Shown one piece after another: positions 19,180-27,921 of a stretch of 64,000 bases of DNA. Source of the DNA: Ectothiorhodospira sp. BSL-9 (lineage in GTDB: Bacteria > Pseudomonadota > Gammaproteobacteria > Ectothiorhodospirales > Ectothiorhodospiraceae); NCBI RefSeq assembly GCF_001632845.1, contig NZ_CP011994.1:2614001-2678000 (forward strand), read 5' to 3'. The notes below the pieces were generated by a model. It saw nothing but the letters and a program-made list of their open reading frames with translations. It was not told the DNA's origin and did no database searches. The stretch's first letter is position 1. The number at the start of each line of letters is the position of its first letter. The translations under genes were made by a program, and so were the position numbers.

Positions 19180-19638
19180 GTGGATCAAATGACCATACAC
19201 GAGGTGCTGCGTTATCTGCCGCACCGTTTTCCTTTCCTGATGGTGGACCGGGTGCTGGACTATCAACCCGGCGATTACATGAATGCCATCAAGAATGTCT
19301 CTTTCAACGAGCCTTATTTCCAGGGGCACTTTCCGATTCGTCCGGTGATGCCCGGTGTACTCATCCTGGAGGCCCTGGCGCAGACCACGGGTCTGCTCGC
19401 CTTCAAGACGCAGGAACACCGCGGTGAGTCCGGGGACAAGCAGCAGCTCTATCTGTTCGTGGGCATCGATGAAGCCCGCTTCCGTCGCCAGGTGGAGCCA
19501 GGGGACCAACTGCACCTGCATGTAAAGCATGTGCGTACCGTGCGTGGCATCTGGCGCTTTGAGGCAGAGGCCAAGGTGGATGGCAAGGTGGTTGCCACGG
19601 CCACCCTCATGTGTGCGGGCAAGGATGTGGAATCATGA
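19180..19638 (+). CDS. fabZ: 3-hydroxyacyl-[acyl-carrier-protein] dehydratase FabZ
   Basis: Dehydrates 3-hydroxyacyl-ACP in fatty acid elongation. The same substrates feed LpxA and LpxD, so its place between them links fatty acid and lipid A synthesis. GTG at 19180 is preferred because AGGA (19169-19172) is spaced seven bases away; ATG 19189 is an alternative. It has 152 residues. Hot-dog fold motifs include [15 protein letters not shown] and [23 protein letters not shown]. The catalytic His and Glu are seen in GHFP and LEA. The end overlaps lpxA by four bases (ATGA). Confidence 0.96.
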   Translation: MDQMTIHEVLRYLPHRFPFLMVDRVLDYQPGDYMNAIKNVSFNEPYFQGHFPIRPVMPGVLILEALAQTTGLLAFKTQEHRGESGDKQQLYLFVGIDEARFRRQVEPGDQLHLHVKHVRTVRGIWRFEAEAKVDGKVVATATLMCAGKDVES

Positions 19639-20423
19639 TTGACCCCCGTGCCGTTGTGGACCCCGGCGCACGGATAGAGGAGGGCGTCAGCATTGGCGCC
19701 TTTTCCATCATAGGGCCCGATGTGAAGATCGGTCGGGGTACCTGGATTGGTCCTCATGTGGTGATCAACGGGGACACCACCCTGGGCGAGGACTGCCAGG
19801 TATTCCAGTTTGCCTCCCTGGGGGAAGCACCTCAGGACATCGGCTATCGGGGTGAGCCAACCCGCCTGGAGATCGGTGATCGCAACATCATCCGGGAATT
19901 CACCACCTTGAGCCGCGGCACCCCGAAAGGCGGGGGCTGCACCCGGGTGGGGTCGGACAACCTCATCATGGCCTATGTGCACATTGCCCATGACTGCGAG
20001 GTGGGCGACCACGTGGTGTTCTCCAATGCCGCCTCGCTGGCAGGCCACTGCCATGTGGGGGATCGGGCGATCCTGGGGGGCTTTACCCTGGTGCATCAGT
20101 TCTGTCGGGTGGGTACTCAGGCCTTCACCAGCATGGGCGCTGCCTTGAACCGGGATCTACCACCTTACTGTCTGGCCAGCGGCAACTATGCCCGGGCGGT
20201 GGGTATCAACAAGGTGGGCCTGAAACGGCGTGGTGTCTCTCCTGAGGCGGTGCGCGCCCTGCATCGGGCCTTCAAACTGCTGGTTCGAGGCCGTGACCGG
20301 GCCCAGGGGCTTGAGGCCGTCGCTCCGCTGGTCCAGGCCCATCCCGAGGTGGCCACCTTCGTGGACTTCATCCAGAACAGCCCCCGCGGCATCATCCGTT
20401 CCGGCCGTCGCGGCGAAGGCTGA
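19635..20423 (+). CDS. lpxA: Acyl-ACP--UDP-(N-acetyl)glucosamine O/N-acyltransferase LpxA
   Basis: The first step of lipid A synthesis, transferring a 3-hydroxyacyl chain to position 3 of the UDP-sugar. It has 262 residues (E. coli 262), with a hexapeptide beta-helix and catalytic histidines in AYVHIAHD (His116, His119), LAGH (His138) and VHQFC (His154). The residue aligned with E. coli Gly173, the acyl-chain ruler, is Met167 ([11 protein letters not shown]). In Pseudomonas aeruginosa a Met there restricts the enzyme to C10 chains, so a short hydroxyacyl donor is predicted. With gnnA and gnnB nearby, the acceptor may be the 3-amino sugar, giving an amide rather than an ester link. Confidence 0.95.
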   Translation: MIDPRAVVDPGARIEEGVSIGAFSIIGPDVKIGRGTWIGPHVVINGDTTLGEDCQVFQFASLGEAPQDIGYRGEPTRLEIGDRNIIREFTTLSRGTPKGGGCTRVGSDNLIMAYVHIAHDCEVGDHVVFSNAASLAGHCHVGDRAILGGFTLVHQFCRVGTQAFTSMGAALNRDLPPYCLASGNYARAVGINKVGLKRRGVSPEAVRALHRAFKLLVRGRDRAQGLEAVAPLVQAHPEVATFVDFIQNSPRGIIRSGRRGEG

Positions 20424-20449
20424 GGAATCAGGGACGGGATTGGACCCGG

Positions 20450-20626
20450 CTATGGGGTGCCCGCCGAGCCAGGATCCTTGTCCTTGAAGCGTACATCCAC
20501 AATGCGCACGCTTTCCACCGCCTCCACCTGATTGGGGGCGATCAGGCGCTCAGCGAGGGTCTTGACGTCAGCCAGTTTCACCTTGCTCAGGTTAACGTCC
20601 AGTTCAACGGTCACTTCCACTTTCAC
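20450..20626 (-). CDS. Small protein of 58 residues, unknown function
   Basis: A minus-strand frame starts with GTG at 20626, seven bases after a strong GGAGG ribosome binding site (20634-20638), and ends in TAG. The product begins VKVEVTVELDVNLSKVKLADVKTL and then has LIAPNQVEAVESVRIVDVRFKD. Alternating charged and hydrophobic residues suggest two beta strands around a helix, with no membrane segment or signal. It lies 28 bases behind the PH-domain membrane protein gene and is probably cotranscribed with it. I do not recognise the family. The strong ribosome binding site and codon pattern make it a likely real gene. Confidence 0.6.
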   Translation of the reverse strand: MKVEVTVELDVNLSKVKLADVKTLAERLIAPNQVEAVESVRIVDVRFKDKDPGSAGTP

Positions 20627-20654
20627 GGTGTTACCTCCTCGCTGCAGGGCGTGT

Positions 20655-21518
20655 TCAGATGCTGGGAGCGGTGGTATGGGTCGGGTCCAGCATGTCCCGC
20701 AGGCTCATGGGATCGGCGATCCCCGGCAGCTTGATACTGCCGCCGTCGCGACCGATGATGCCCACCTTGCCATAGCCCAGGACTCGGCCCAGCCGGCCTT
20801 GAGACAGCCCGGCCGCCCGGATATCGTCAAGATCCAGCATGCGCTTCCTCCGAAACACTGTACCGGTGACCGTGATCAATCTTCGGTCGGTGACGGACAC
20901 CTCGGTATTGAGGAAGATGGCCAGTGCGCGGGCCATGACCCCGGGCACGATCACCACATACACCACGGCGGCAACCACTTCGCCCCCCAGGCCAAACGGG
21001 CCCAATACCAGCAGGATGCAGAGGGTGAGGAGCTGGATGGGCGGCAGAAAGATGGCCCAGTGGGTGTCGGCACGGAACAGGATATCCTCGTCGGGTTCCA
21101 GGAGGTCCTCGGTGACCTCGTCACGGCTCAGGGAAAAGGACACCAGGGCAGCCACCATGGCAGCTGGCAATAGCAGCGTGCCTGCTACCAGCAGCGTGGT
21201 GCCCAAGGGCGTGCCGAAGAAGTTCAGCCCTGCGAATACGTTGATGGCGGCGGCCACCAGCACGCCAGCAGAGACGAAATTCAGTCGCCGTTTCCAGCGT
21301 CGACTATTGGGCAGCGACTGGCAGGGGCGCGAAGGCCACCATCGAACCAGCATCACGATCAGCGTGATGGGGAACAGAACGATGAAAAGGCCCAGGGAGA
21401 ACAGGGCCGCGCGGCCCAGGAAGACAAGCGAACCCATGAGACTGAGCAGGGTGCACCAGAACAGCACGTGGGGAAGCCAGCGGCTCCAGAAGCTCCTTTT
21501 TTTGCGCTTTTCGTTCAA
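20655..21518 (-). CDS. PH-domain (bPH2/DUF304-type) membrane protein, unknown function
   Basis: A 287-residue inner-membrane protein. It has a very basic start (MNEKRKKRSFWSRW), two N-terminal hydrophobic hairpins (about residues 15-60 and 80-125), and a second membrane pair around residues 155-200 (IFLPPIQLLTLCILLVLGPF, GEVVAAVVYVVIVPGVMA). The C-terminal domain is of bacterial PH type (VSVTDRRLITVTGTVFRRKRMLDLDDIRAAGLSQGRLGRVLGYG). The DRRLI...R.....L.DI....Q...GR..GYG pattern is typical of YdbT/DUF304 proteins. It ends with IADPMSLRDML. Function is unknown; it is adjacent to the 58-residue protein. Confidence 0.65.
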   Translation of the reverse strand: MNEKRKKRSFWSRWLPHVLFWCTLLSLMGSLVFLGRAALFSLGLFIVLFPITLIVMLVRWWPSRPCQSLPNSRRWKRRLNFVSAGVLVAAAINVFAGLNFFGTPLGTTLLVAGTLLLPAAMVAALVSFSLSRDEVTEDLLEPDEDILFRADTHWAIFLPPIQLLTLCILLVLGPFGLGGEVVAAVVYVVIVPGVMARALAIFLNTEVSVTDRRLITVTGTVFRRKRMLDLDDIRAAGLSQGRLGRVLGYGKVGIIGRDGGSIKLPGIADPMSLRDMLDPTHTTAPSI

Positions 21519-21612
21519 GGCCAGACTCCGGTGGGCATCTTGAGTGTTTTCCCCATTGGGGATGTTGCCCTATTTTGCCTGAGTCTTTACCGGATTGTCC
21601 CCGTATCGGGCG

Positions 21613-21912
21613 TTACGAGTCCTTGGTCTGGTCCTGGGCAGTATCCTTTCCTTCCCCGGGCTTGTGAACGCCGCGCAGCTCCTTTACCCGATCCACGCCC
21701 TTGCGTCGCTGTGCGTAGATCACCTCCAGCTTGGCAGCAATGTCGTCACGCTCCTCGCCCTCGGGGGTTTTGGGCAGCTTCTCGCGCAGGTCCCGTTCCT
21801 TGTGCTTGAGTTTTTTGAGCACCTTGCGGATGGACTGAATCTCCTTACGCTGCGAGGCTCGGTCTGCATCCAGGAACTTGCCCAGCTTAGCGAGCAGTTT
21901 TTTTGTCGCCAT
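21613..21912 (-). CDS. Small highly charged protein, 99 residues, unknown function
   Basis: Starts MATKKLLAKLGKFLDADR and has 99 residues, rich in Lys, Arg and Glu. A predicted long helix or coiled coil runs through QRKEIQSIRKVLKKLKHKERDLREKL, and a polar tail follows. There is no signal or membrane segment. The start lies inside the end of the upstream Na/Pi-type transporter gene (26-base overlap), so translation is probably coupled. Its charge suggests nucleic acid or acidic protein binding, but that is only a guess. Family not recognised. Confidence 0.6.
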   Translation of the reverse strand: MATKKLLAKLGKFLDADRASQRKEIQSIRKVLKKLKHKERDLREKLPKTPEGEERDDIAAKLEVIYAQRRKGVDRVKELRGVHKPGEGKDTAQDQTKDS

Positions 21913-23761
21913 GGGTATGATCCGGTTGGGGTGAGTCAGGTTCAGCACTGGCCATCCGCTCGATGTCTTTCTCGTCCAGAGCCAGCGCGCCCTCGGCCGC
22001 CTGCTCGGCCAGTGTTCCGGTCTGAAGCAGGGCGCGTGCCGCATCCAGGAGGTTTTCGCACACCTCCGAGGCATACTTCTCATCATTGAGCATGGATGTG
22101 GCAATGGCGGGGGACAACCACCGACTGCGGACCATCCGGTTGATGTCCGACGTGAATCGGCGACCGGATTTCTCGGTGGACAGCTTAAGCGAGTCCAATG
22201 ACAGGCTTGTGACAGTGTCCGGGTCCTGAGATCTCAATTGCTTGATTTCCCGCAGTACGCGGGCGATGCGCAGGCGGATGCCGTCATAGGCCTCCCGTAC
22301 AGCCGTATTGGAGGACAGGCCATATCGGGAGAGGTTCTTGTGGAGATGCTTGGTGGCCTTCACTGCCTCGACGATATCCCGGCTGGCCTGCTGGAGGGCA
22401 TCCACCTGGTTGATGGCATACGGGGACATCTCCCGCCCCTGGATCTCGCTGGAGAAGGCGACAATCTCGTTATGCAGGCTCTTCACCTTGTTTTCGTAGG
22501 CGTCGTCCAGGTCCAGCGGGATGATCCGGTGGGTTTTCCTGACTGCCTCCGTGAGCGAGTCATCCGAGGCGATCACGGATCGGCGCAGGCTGACCCCATG
22601 GGCGATCAGGTCATGGGCATTGTCATACAGATGGCTCACCTCCTTGCGCAGGGCGTTCAAAGCACTGGCGGGGGTTTCCAGGGCACCCGGGTACAGGTAA
22701 AGCGGTTGCGCCCTGGATTTGGGCGTGAATTGCACGTAGCGCAGCAAAAACCACTCAAGCTGTTTGACGAAGGGGGTGAGCAGAATCACGCCCAGCAGGT
22801 TGAACAACGTATGGAACAGGGCCAGCTTGAGCAGTAGATCATCCTCAATTCCCATCAGAACACTGAGTTGGTCCACCACCCAGCCCATCTGTTCGATCAG
22901 GGCGATGGCCACCGCAGCGGTCATGATGTTGAAGATCACATGGGCCATTGCCAGGCGCTTGCCGCCCAGGTTGGCGGTCATGCCGCCAATGGCGGTGGTG
23001 ACGGCGCTGCCCAGATTGGCACCGATGGCCAGGGCCAGGGCGGCATCGTAGGTGATCTGGCCGGCGGCGAGGGCGGCGATGATCACCAGCAGGGTGGCAT
23101 GGCTGGACTGCATGATCACCGTAATGGCCATGCCGATGCCGGTGAACAGCAGCACGCCCCACAGGCCGGGCACCTCATAGGCGGAGAATTCAAAGGCCTG
23201 CTGGAAGGCCTCGAAGCCCTCCTTCATGTAGTGAATGCCCAGGAACAGAAAGCCCACGCCCAGGGCCAGGTATCCCAGACCCTTGATCAACTTGGAACTC
23301 TGCAGCAGCATGACCACGCCGAAGACCAGGGCTGGCATGGCATAACCGGCGATATCAACGCGAAGCCCCAGTCCGGCAATGAGCCAGGCCCCCGTGGTGG
23401 TGCCCAGGTTCGCCCCCATGATGATGCCAATCCCCGCCGCCAGCGTGATCATCTCGGCACTGACAAAGGAGATGGTGATCAGGGATACCAGGGTGCTGGA
23501 CTGCATCAGCGTGGTGGAGCCGATGCCAAAGGCGATGCTCTTCCAGAGCCGGTTGGTGGACCGGCGCAGTACCCGTTCCAGGGCGCCGCCGGTGAAGGCC
23601 TTGAAACCCTTCTCCAGGGAAATCATCCCGAACAGGAACAGGGCGATACCGGCGGCGATCTCCTTGAAATGCGGGCTGGCCCAGAAGCCATAGCCCAGCA
23701 TGATGAACAACACCAGGAGCCAGTAGCGGCGAGGGTCCAGCAGGGTGATGTTCATCTTCAA
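21887..23761 (-). CDS. Na+/phosphate cotransporter family protein (NptA/YjbB type)
   Basis: A 624-residue inner-membrane protein of the type II Na/Pi cotransporter family. The two inverted PhoU-linked transporter repeats carry the signature QSS motifs (TTLMQSSTLVSL and ITVIMQSSHATLL) and the paired GANLGTT and GANLGSA loops. About nine or ten hydrophobic spans occupy residues 10-340. The C-terminal 250 residues are soluble, helical and PhoU-like. Members such as E. coli YjbB export phosphate. The first codon overlaps the lpxB stop (ATGA), so it is cotranscribed with lpxB, an unusual partner. A link between phosphate handling and lipid A synthesis is speculative. Confidence 0.85.
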   Translation of the reverse strand: MKMNITLLDPRRYWLLVLFIMLGYGFWASPHFKEIAAGIALFLFGMISLEKGFKAFTGGALERVLRRSTNRLWKSIAFGIGSTTLMQSSTLVSLITISFVSAEMITLAAGIGIIMGANLGTTTGAWLIAGLGLRVDIAGYAMPALVFGVVMLLQSSKLIKGLGYLALGVGFLFLGIHYMKEGFEAFQQAFEFSAYEVPGLWGVLLFTGIGMAITVIMQSSHATLLVIIAALAAGQITYDAALALAIGANLGSAVTTAIGGMTANLGGKRLAMAHVIFNIMTAAVAIALIEQMGWVVDQLSVLMGIEDDLLLKLALFHTLFNLLGVILLTPFVKQLEWFLLRYVQFTPKSRAQPLYLYPGALETPASALNALRKEVSHLYDNAHDLIAHGVSLRRSVIASDDSLTEAVRKTHRIIPLDLDDAYENKVKSLHNEIVAFSSEIQGREMSPYAINQVDALQQASRDIVEAVKATKHLHKNLSRYGLSSNTAVREAYDGIRLRIARVLREIKQLRSQDPDTVTSLSLDSLKLSTEKSGRRFTSDINRMVRSRWLSPAIATSMLNDEKYASEVCENLLDAARALLQTGTLAEQAAEGALALDEKDIERMASAEPDSPQPDHTHGDKKTAR

Positions 23762-24924
23762 GGTGTTGCTGTCCTCAATTTTCCCTCGTGTATCAACTCC
23801 AGGGCCATGCGGGCAACCTTGTCCGAGCCGCCGCCCTCGCCCAGGCGATCGCGGATCTGCCCCAGCGAGGCTACCATGTCCTCATAATACGCCTGGTCCG
23901 TGAGTAGTCGCTCAAGTTCGGTGCCAATGTTCTGGGCACTGGCTTCATCCTGTACGAATTCCCTGACCACGCGCCGTTCGGCCACAATGTTGGCGAGGCC
24001 GATATCGCGGATGAGGATCATGCGCTTGAGAATGGCGTGGGTGATGGGCGCCACACGGTAGATGATGGCCATGGGGGTCTTCAGCAGGGCGGCCTCCAGG
24101 GTGGCGGTGCCCGAGGCGATGATCAAGGCCCGACTCACCGACATCACGTCGTGGGCCTGCCCAACGACCTGATGGATGCCCAGCGATGCATCCACCCTGG
24201 GCGTGATGTCTGCCTCGATATCCACTCCTGGCGCCAGTGGCATCACGAATTGAAGATCCGGGTGACGTACCCGCAGCCAGCGGCAGGTTTCCATGATGAT
24301 GGGGAGATGACGGCGCAGTTCGCCCGAGCGACTGCCCGGTAACAGGCCGATCACCGGCCGCAGGGGGTCCAGCCCCAGGTTGGCCATGATCTCCTCGCGA
24401 CCCCCGGAGGGCCTGACGCTGTCCACCAGTGGGTTGCCCACGTAGCGCACAGGGATCCCGTAGCGCTGATAGACCTCCACCTCGAAGGGGAACAGGACCG
24501 CCATGGCATCCACAACCCGTCCGATGCGCTTCACCCGGTGGGGGCGCCAGGCCCAGATCTGTGGGCTGACGTAGAAAAGCACGCGGATGCCCTGCTGCTT
24601 GGCCGCCCGCGCCAGACGCAGGTTGAACTCCACATAGTCCACCAGCACCAGCAGGTCCGGCGGGTCACTGCGCAGGCGTTCCTTGAGAATGTTCAGGGCG
24701 CGGCGGATCTCCCGATACTGGGCGATCACCTCCCACAGACCTACCACCGCCAGCCGACGTGCGTCCACCACCAGCTCCACGCCCGCGTCGCGCAGGGCAT
24801 TGCAGCCCATGCCTGTGTAGCGGTTACCCGGGCTCAGGTCCTCCAGGGCGCGGACCATGGCGGCTGCATGGTGGTCGCCGGAGGCTTCGCCGGCCACCAC
24901 CATGATGTGCAGGGGGTTGCTCAC
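23758..24924 (-). CDS. lpxB: Lipid-A-disaccharide synthase
   Basis: A GT19 glycosyltransferase that joins 2,3-diacylglucosamine-1-phosphate to its UDP-activated form, giving the lipid A disaccharide. I start at GTG 24924 (SNPLHIMVVAGEASGDHH), one base after the stop of the preceding aminotransferase gene. This gives 388 residues (E. coli 382). Motifs are GEASGDHHAA, YVSPQIWAWRPHRVKRI, LPGSRSGELRRHLPI, and the donor-binding ASGTATLEAAL. It is not next to lpxA as usual: the segment is inverted and placed behind gnnA-gnnB. Confidence 0.95.
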   Translation of the reverse strand: MSNPLHIMVVAGEASGDHHAAAMVRALEDLSPGNRYTGMGCNALRDAGVELVVDARRLAVVGLWEVIAQYREIRRALNILKERLRSDPPDLLVLVDYVEFNLRLARAAKQQGIRVLFYVSPQIWAWRPHRVKRIGRVVDAMAVLFPFEVEVYQRYGIPVRYVGNPLVDSVRPSGGREEIMANLGLDPLRPVIGLLPGSRSGELRRHLPIIMETCRWLRVRHPDLQFVMPLAPGVDIEADITPRVDASLGIHQVVGQAHDVMSVSRALIIASGTATLEAALLKTPMAIIYRVAPITHAILKRMILIRDIGLANIVAERRVVREFVQDEASAQNIGTELERLLTDQAYYEDMVASLGQIRDRLGEGGGSDKVARMALELIHEGKLRTATP

Positions 24925-24925
24925 G

Positions 24926-26020
24926 TCAGTCAAGGGCGCCCCGGATGACCTGGGTGACGCGCTCGATGGATGCATCAGGCAACTCCGGATAGATGGGCAG
25001 GGACAGGCAGCGCGCGGCCACCGAATCGGTCACCGGCAGGTTCACCCCGGCGGTGGTGTCGGCAAAGGCCTTCTGACGGTGCAGCGGGATGGGATAGTAG
25101 ATGGCGCAGGCGATCTGTTCGGACTGCAGGGCCTTCATGATCACATCACGCTGATCACTGAGGATCGTGTACTGGTGGAACACGTGAGTGCCCAGGCCGT
25201 CCTCGAAAGGCGTGGTCACGCCGGTGCCGGCCAGTTGCTCGTTATACTGATGCGCCACCCGTCGGCGGCTGAAGTTGTAGTCGTCGATATGGGGTAGCTT
25301 GACGCGCAGGATGGCGGCCTGGATCTCGTCCAGGCGGCTGTTGTAGCCGATGCGGTCGTGGTGATAGCGCACGTCGCTGCCATGATTGCGCAGATTGCGC
25401 AGCATGGCCGCATGGGCCTCGTCGCGGGTGGTCACCAGGCCGCCGTCTCCGTAACACCCCAGATTCTTGCTGGGGAAGAAGCTGAAGCAGCCGAAGTCGC
25501 CCGTGGACCCGGTCTGTTGGCCGTCCACCCGGGCGCCAAAGGATTGGGCGCAGTCTTCCAGCAGCATCAGGTCGTGTTGCCTGCAGAGCTGTTTGAGGGT
25601 GTCCAGGTCGGCGGGCTGGCCAAACAGGTGCACCGGCATGATGGCGCGTGTCTTGTCATTGATGGCCCCACGCACCTGTCCCGCATCGATATTGAAGCTA
25701 TGGGGATCGATATCCACGAATACCGGTGTGGCACCCACATAGCGGATGGCCTCGGCGGTGGCAATGAAGGTGAAGGCGCTGGTGATCACCTCGTCGCCAG
25801 GCCCGATACCGGCGGCCCTGAGGGCCAGGTGCAGGGCGTCGGTGCCCGAGGCGCAGGTGATGGCGTGCTCGACGCCCAGATAATCGGCCAGTTCCTGCTC
25901 CAGGGCCTGCACATTGGGGCCCAGGATGAAGTGGGTACTGTCGAGCACACCCCGCACAGCGGCGTCGATGTCGCTCTTGAGATGCTGGTATTGGGTCTTG
26001 AGATCGACCATGGGGATCAT
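24926..26020 (-). CDS. gnnB: DegT/DnrJ/EryC1 aminotransferase, probable UDP-GlcNAc3N synthesis enzyme GnnB
   Basis: A PLP-dependent sugar aminotransferase. I choose the ATG giving MIPMVDLKTQYQHL, with AGAAGGA upstream, for 364 residues; an ATG six codons earlier exists. The PLP lysine is in FFPSKNLGCYGDGG, with SGTDALHLALRA and LLEDCAQSFGA also typical. In Acidithiobacillus and Leptospira, GnnB transaminates the 3-keto sugar made by GnnA so that lipid A carries a 3-amino group. Here the pair directly precedes lpxB, one base apart, which strongly suggests that role. The alternative is O-antigen sugar synthesis (WbpE or WecE-like). Confidence 0.72.
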   Translation of the reverse strand: MIPMVDLKTQYQHLKSDIDAAVRGVLDSTHFILGPNVQALEQELADYLGVEHAITCASGTDALHLALRAAGIGPGDEVITSAFTFIATAEAIRYVGATPVFVDIDPHSFNIDAGQVRGAINDKTRAIMPVHLFGQPADLDTLKQLCRQHDLMLLEDCAQSFGARVDGQQTGSTGDFGCFSFFPSKNLGCYGDGGLVTTRDEAHAAMLRNLRNHGSDVRYHHDRIGYNSRLDEIQAAILRVKLPHIDDYNFSRRRVAHQYNEQLAGTGVTTPFEDGLGTHVFHQYTILSDQRDVIMKALQSEQIACAIYYPIPLHRQKAFADTTAGVNLPVTDSVAARCLSLPIYPELPDASIERVTQVIRGALD

Positions 26021-26073
26021 GGTGGGGTCCTTCTGCAAACGAATCGGGTGTTGGGGCGGTCGGGCGAGGGGGC

Positions 26074-27036
26074 TCAGCAGTCCTCGCCCAGCACATGGGC
26101 GCCGTGGCGCACCTGTTCGGTAATGCGGATGGCCGTCTCCAGGGCGCGTTGCCCATCCTCGCCGGAGACAATGACCGGCCCACCGTTCCGCACGGCCTCC
26201 AGGAAGGCGGCAATCTCGGTCTTCAGGGCGTCGCCTTCCTCGAAAATGCTGGTCTCTGTGGTCACTTCCGGTATGCCGGGGAACATTTCCCGTTCGCCCA
26301 GGCGGTGGATGGACAAGCCTCGATTCTGGAAATCCACGGAAACATAGGCGTTCTTCTGGAAGATGCGCATCTTGCGCTCGCTCTTGAGGCTCACCCGGCT
26401 GGAGGTGACATTGGCCACACAGCCATTTTCGAATTCAATACGGGCATTGGCGATGTCCAGCGCCTCGGATAGCACCTTGGCGCCACTGGCGGCCACGGAT
26501 TTCACCGGCGAGCGCACCATGTCCAGGATGATGTCGATATCGTGGATCATCAGGTCCAGTACCACGTTCACGTCGGTGGCCCGGGGCTTGAAGGGGGCCA
26601 GCCGGTGGGACTCGATGAACAGGGGCGGGCAGCGCTGGTCGGCCAGGTCCAGAAGGGCGGCGTTGAAGCGCTCCAGGTGCCCCACCTGCAGGATCGCATC
26701 GTGCTCGCGGGCGATGCGGTTCAACTCCGCGGCCTCTTCCACGGTGCTGGTGATGGGCTTTTCCACCAGTACGTGGGTACCCCGCTCCAGGAAGTCCCGC
26801 GCCACCTGATAATGCAGGGTAGTGGGCACGGCGATGCTCACCGCGTCCACCTCACCGAGCAGTTCCCGGTAATCGGTCACACCGCGACAACCGCAGTCCG
26901 CTGCCACCCGGGCGACCGCCTCGGCGTCAGTATCGGCCACGGCGACCAGATCGGCGTGGGAAAAGGCGGCGTACTTCTGGGCGTGAAACTTGCCGAGATA
27001 GCCGACGCCGATGACGGCGCATCGGGTTGGAGTCAT
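26074..27036 (-). CDS. gnnA: Gfo/Idh/MocA-family oxidoreductase, probable UDP-GlcNAc 3-dehydrogenase GnnA
   Basis: An NAD-dependent sugar dehydrogenase of 320 residues from the ATG giving MTPTRCAVIGVGYLGKFHA. A longer upstream frame lacks similarity and is rejected. An N-terminal Rossmann motif (GVGYLG) and the family segment VLVEKPITSTVEEAAEL (catalytic Lys in EKP) are present. A C-terminal beta-sheet domain with DLMIHDIDIILDMV follows. GnnA oxidises UDP-GlcNAc at C3 and GnnB then aminates it. The order gnnA-gnnB-lpxB matches the published A. ferrooxidans arrangement as I recall it. A role in other polysaccharides cannot be excluded from sequence alone. Confidence 0.7.
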   Translation of the reverse strand: MTPTRCAVIGVGYLGKFHAQKYAAFSHADLVAVADTDAEAVARVAADCGCRGVTDYRELLGEVDAVSIAVPTTLHYQVARDFLERGTHVLVEKPITSTVEEAAELNRIAREHDAILQVGHLERFNAALLDLADQRCPPLFIESHRLAPFKPRATDVNVVLDLMIHDIDIILDMVRSPVKSVAASGAKVLSEALDIANARIEFENGCVANVTSSRVSLKSERKMRIFQKNAYVSVDFQNRGLSIHRLGEREMFPGIPEVTTETSIFEEGDALKTEIAAFLEAVRNGGPVIVSGEDGQRALETAIRITEQVRHGAHVLGEDC

Positions 27037-27210
27037 GGGTTTTCCAGGGTTTTTCCGGGAATGGGGCGTGTGTAACGGCCAGTCGTGGGGTGCCAGGATA
27101 CACCGTCGTGGGGTGCCGGGCCGCTTGGCCATGCATCCCTGCCGCTGATGCCCGTGGGGCTGGCTTTGCCTTGGCTGACCTGCTTAATTGATTACAGACT
27201 GACTATTTTA

Positions 27211-27831
27211 ATGGATCCCGAGGGCCTTGTGGTGACGGAAGCAGAACTGACCCAATTACTGGCACAAAACAACGTGGCCGGCGTGGACGAGGTGGGGCGG
27301 GGCCCCCTGGCGGGCCCGGTGGTGGCCGCCGCCGTGATCCTGGACCCTGCTCGCCCCATTGCCGGGCTGATGGACTCCAAGTCCCTGACGCCGGCCCGCC
27401 GCGAGGCGCTGGCAGTGCTGATTCGTGAGCGCTCGCTCGCCTGGTCCCTGGCCCTGTGCACGCCAGAGGAGATCGACGAGATGAACATCCTGCATGCCAC
27501 CCTCGAGGCGATGCGCCGGGCTGTGGCTACGCTGACGCGATTGCCATCCATCGCACTGGTGGATGGCAATCGCTGCCCTGAACTGAACTGTGCCGCCTAT
27601 CCCGTGGTGAAGGGGGATGGCCGCGTCCCCTGCATCAGCGCTGCCTCCATCATTGCCAAGGTCCACCGGGATGCCCTGATGGCCGACCTGGATCAGATCT
27701 ATCCCGGTTACGGGCTGGCCACCCACAAGGGTTACCCCACGCCGGCCCATCGGGACGCCCTGGTCAGGCTGGGCCCCAGTCCGTGCCATCGCCGCAGTTT
27801 CGCTCCCGTCCGGGAAGCCGGGATGCGCTGA
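27211..27831 (+). CDS. rnhB: Ribonuclease HII
   Basis: Removes RNA from RNA-DNA hybrids and single misincorporated ribonucleotides. The ATG at 27211 ([17 protein letters not shown]) gives 206 residues. The catalytic DEDD residues can be followed: Asp and Glu in [16 protein letters not shown], Asp in [12 protein letters not shown], and Asp in [13 protein letters not shown]. The GRGPLAGPV loop is characteristic of type 2 enzymes. In many gammaproteobacteria lpxB precedes rnhB; here an inverted block separates it from lpxA. dnaE follows 90 bases later. Confidence 0.95.
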   Translation: MDPEGLVVTEAELTQLLAQNNVAGVDEVGRGPLAGPVVAAAVILDPARPIAGLMDSKSLTPARREALAVLIRERSLAWSLALCTPEEIDEMNILHATLEAMRRAVATLTRLPSIALVDGNRCPELNCAAYPVVKGDGRVPCISAASIIAKVHRDALMADLDQIYPGYGLATHKGYPTPAHRDALVRLGPSPCHRRSFAPVREAGMR

Positions 27832-27921
27832 GTCTCCCTGGCCGCAAGGCTGGATCAAGGGCCCCCCTCTGGCCTTATACTCCCCGACTGTCCAGCTCGA
27901 CTCAGCAGCCCCACGGCACCC

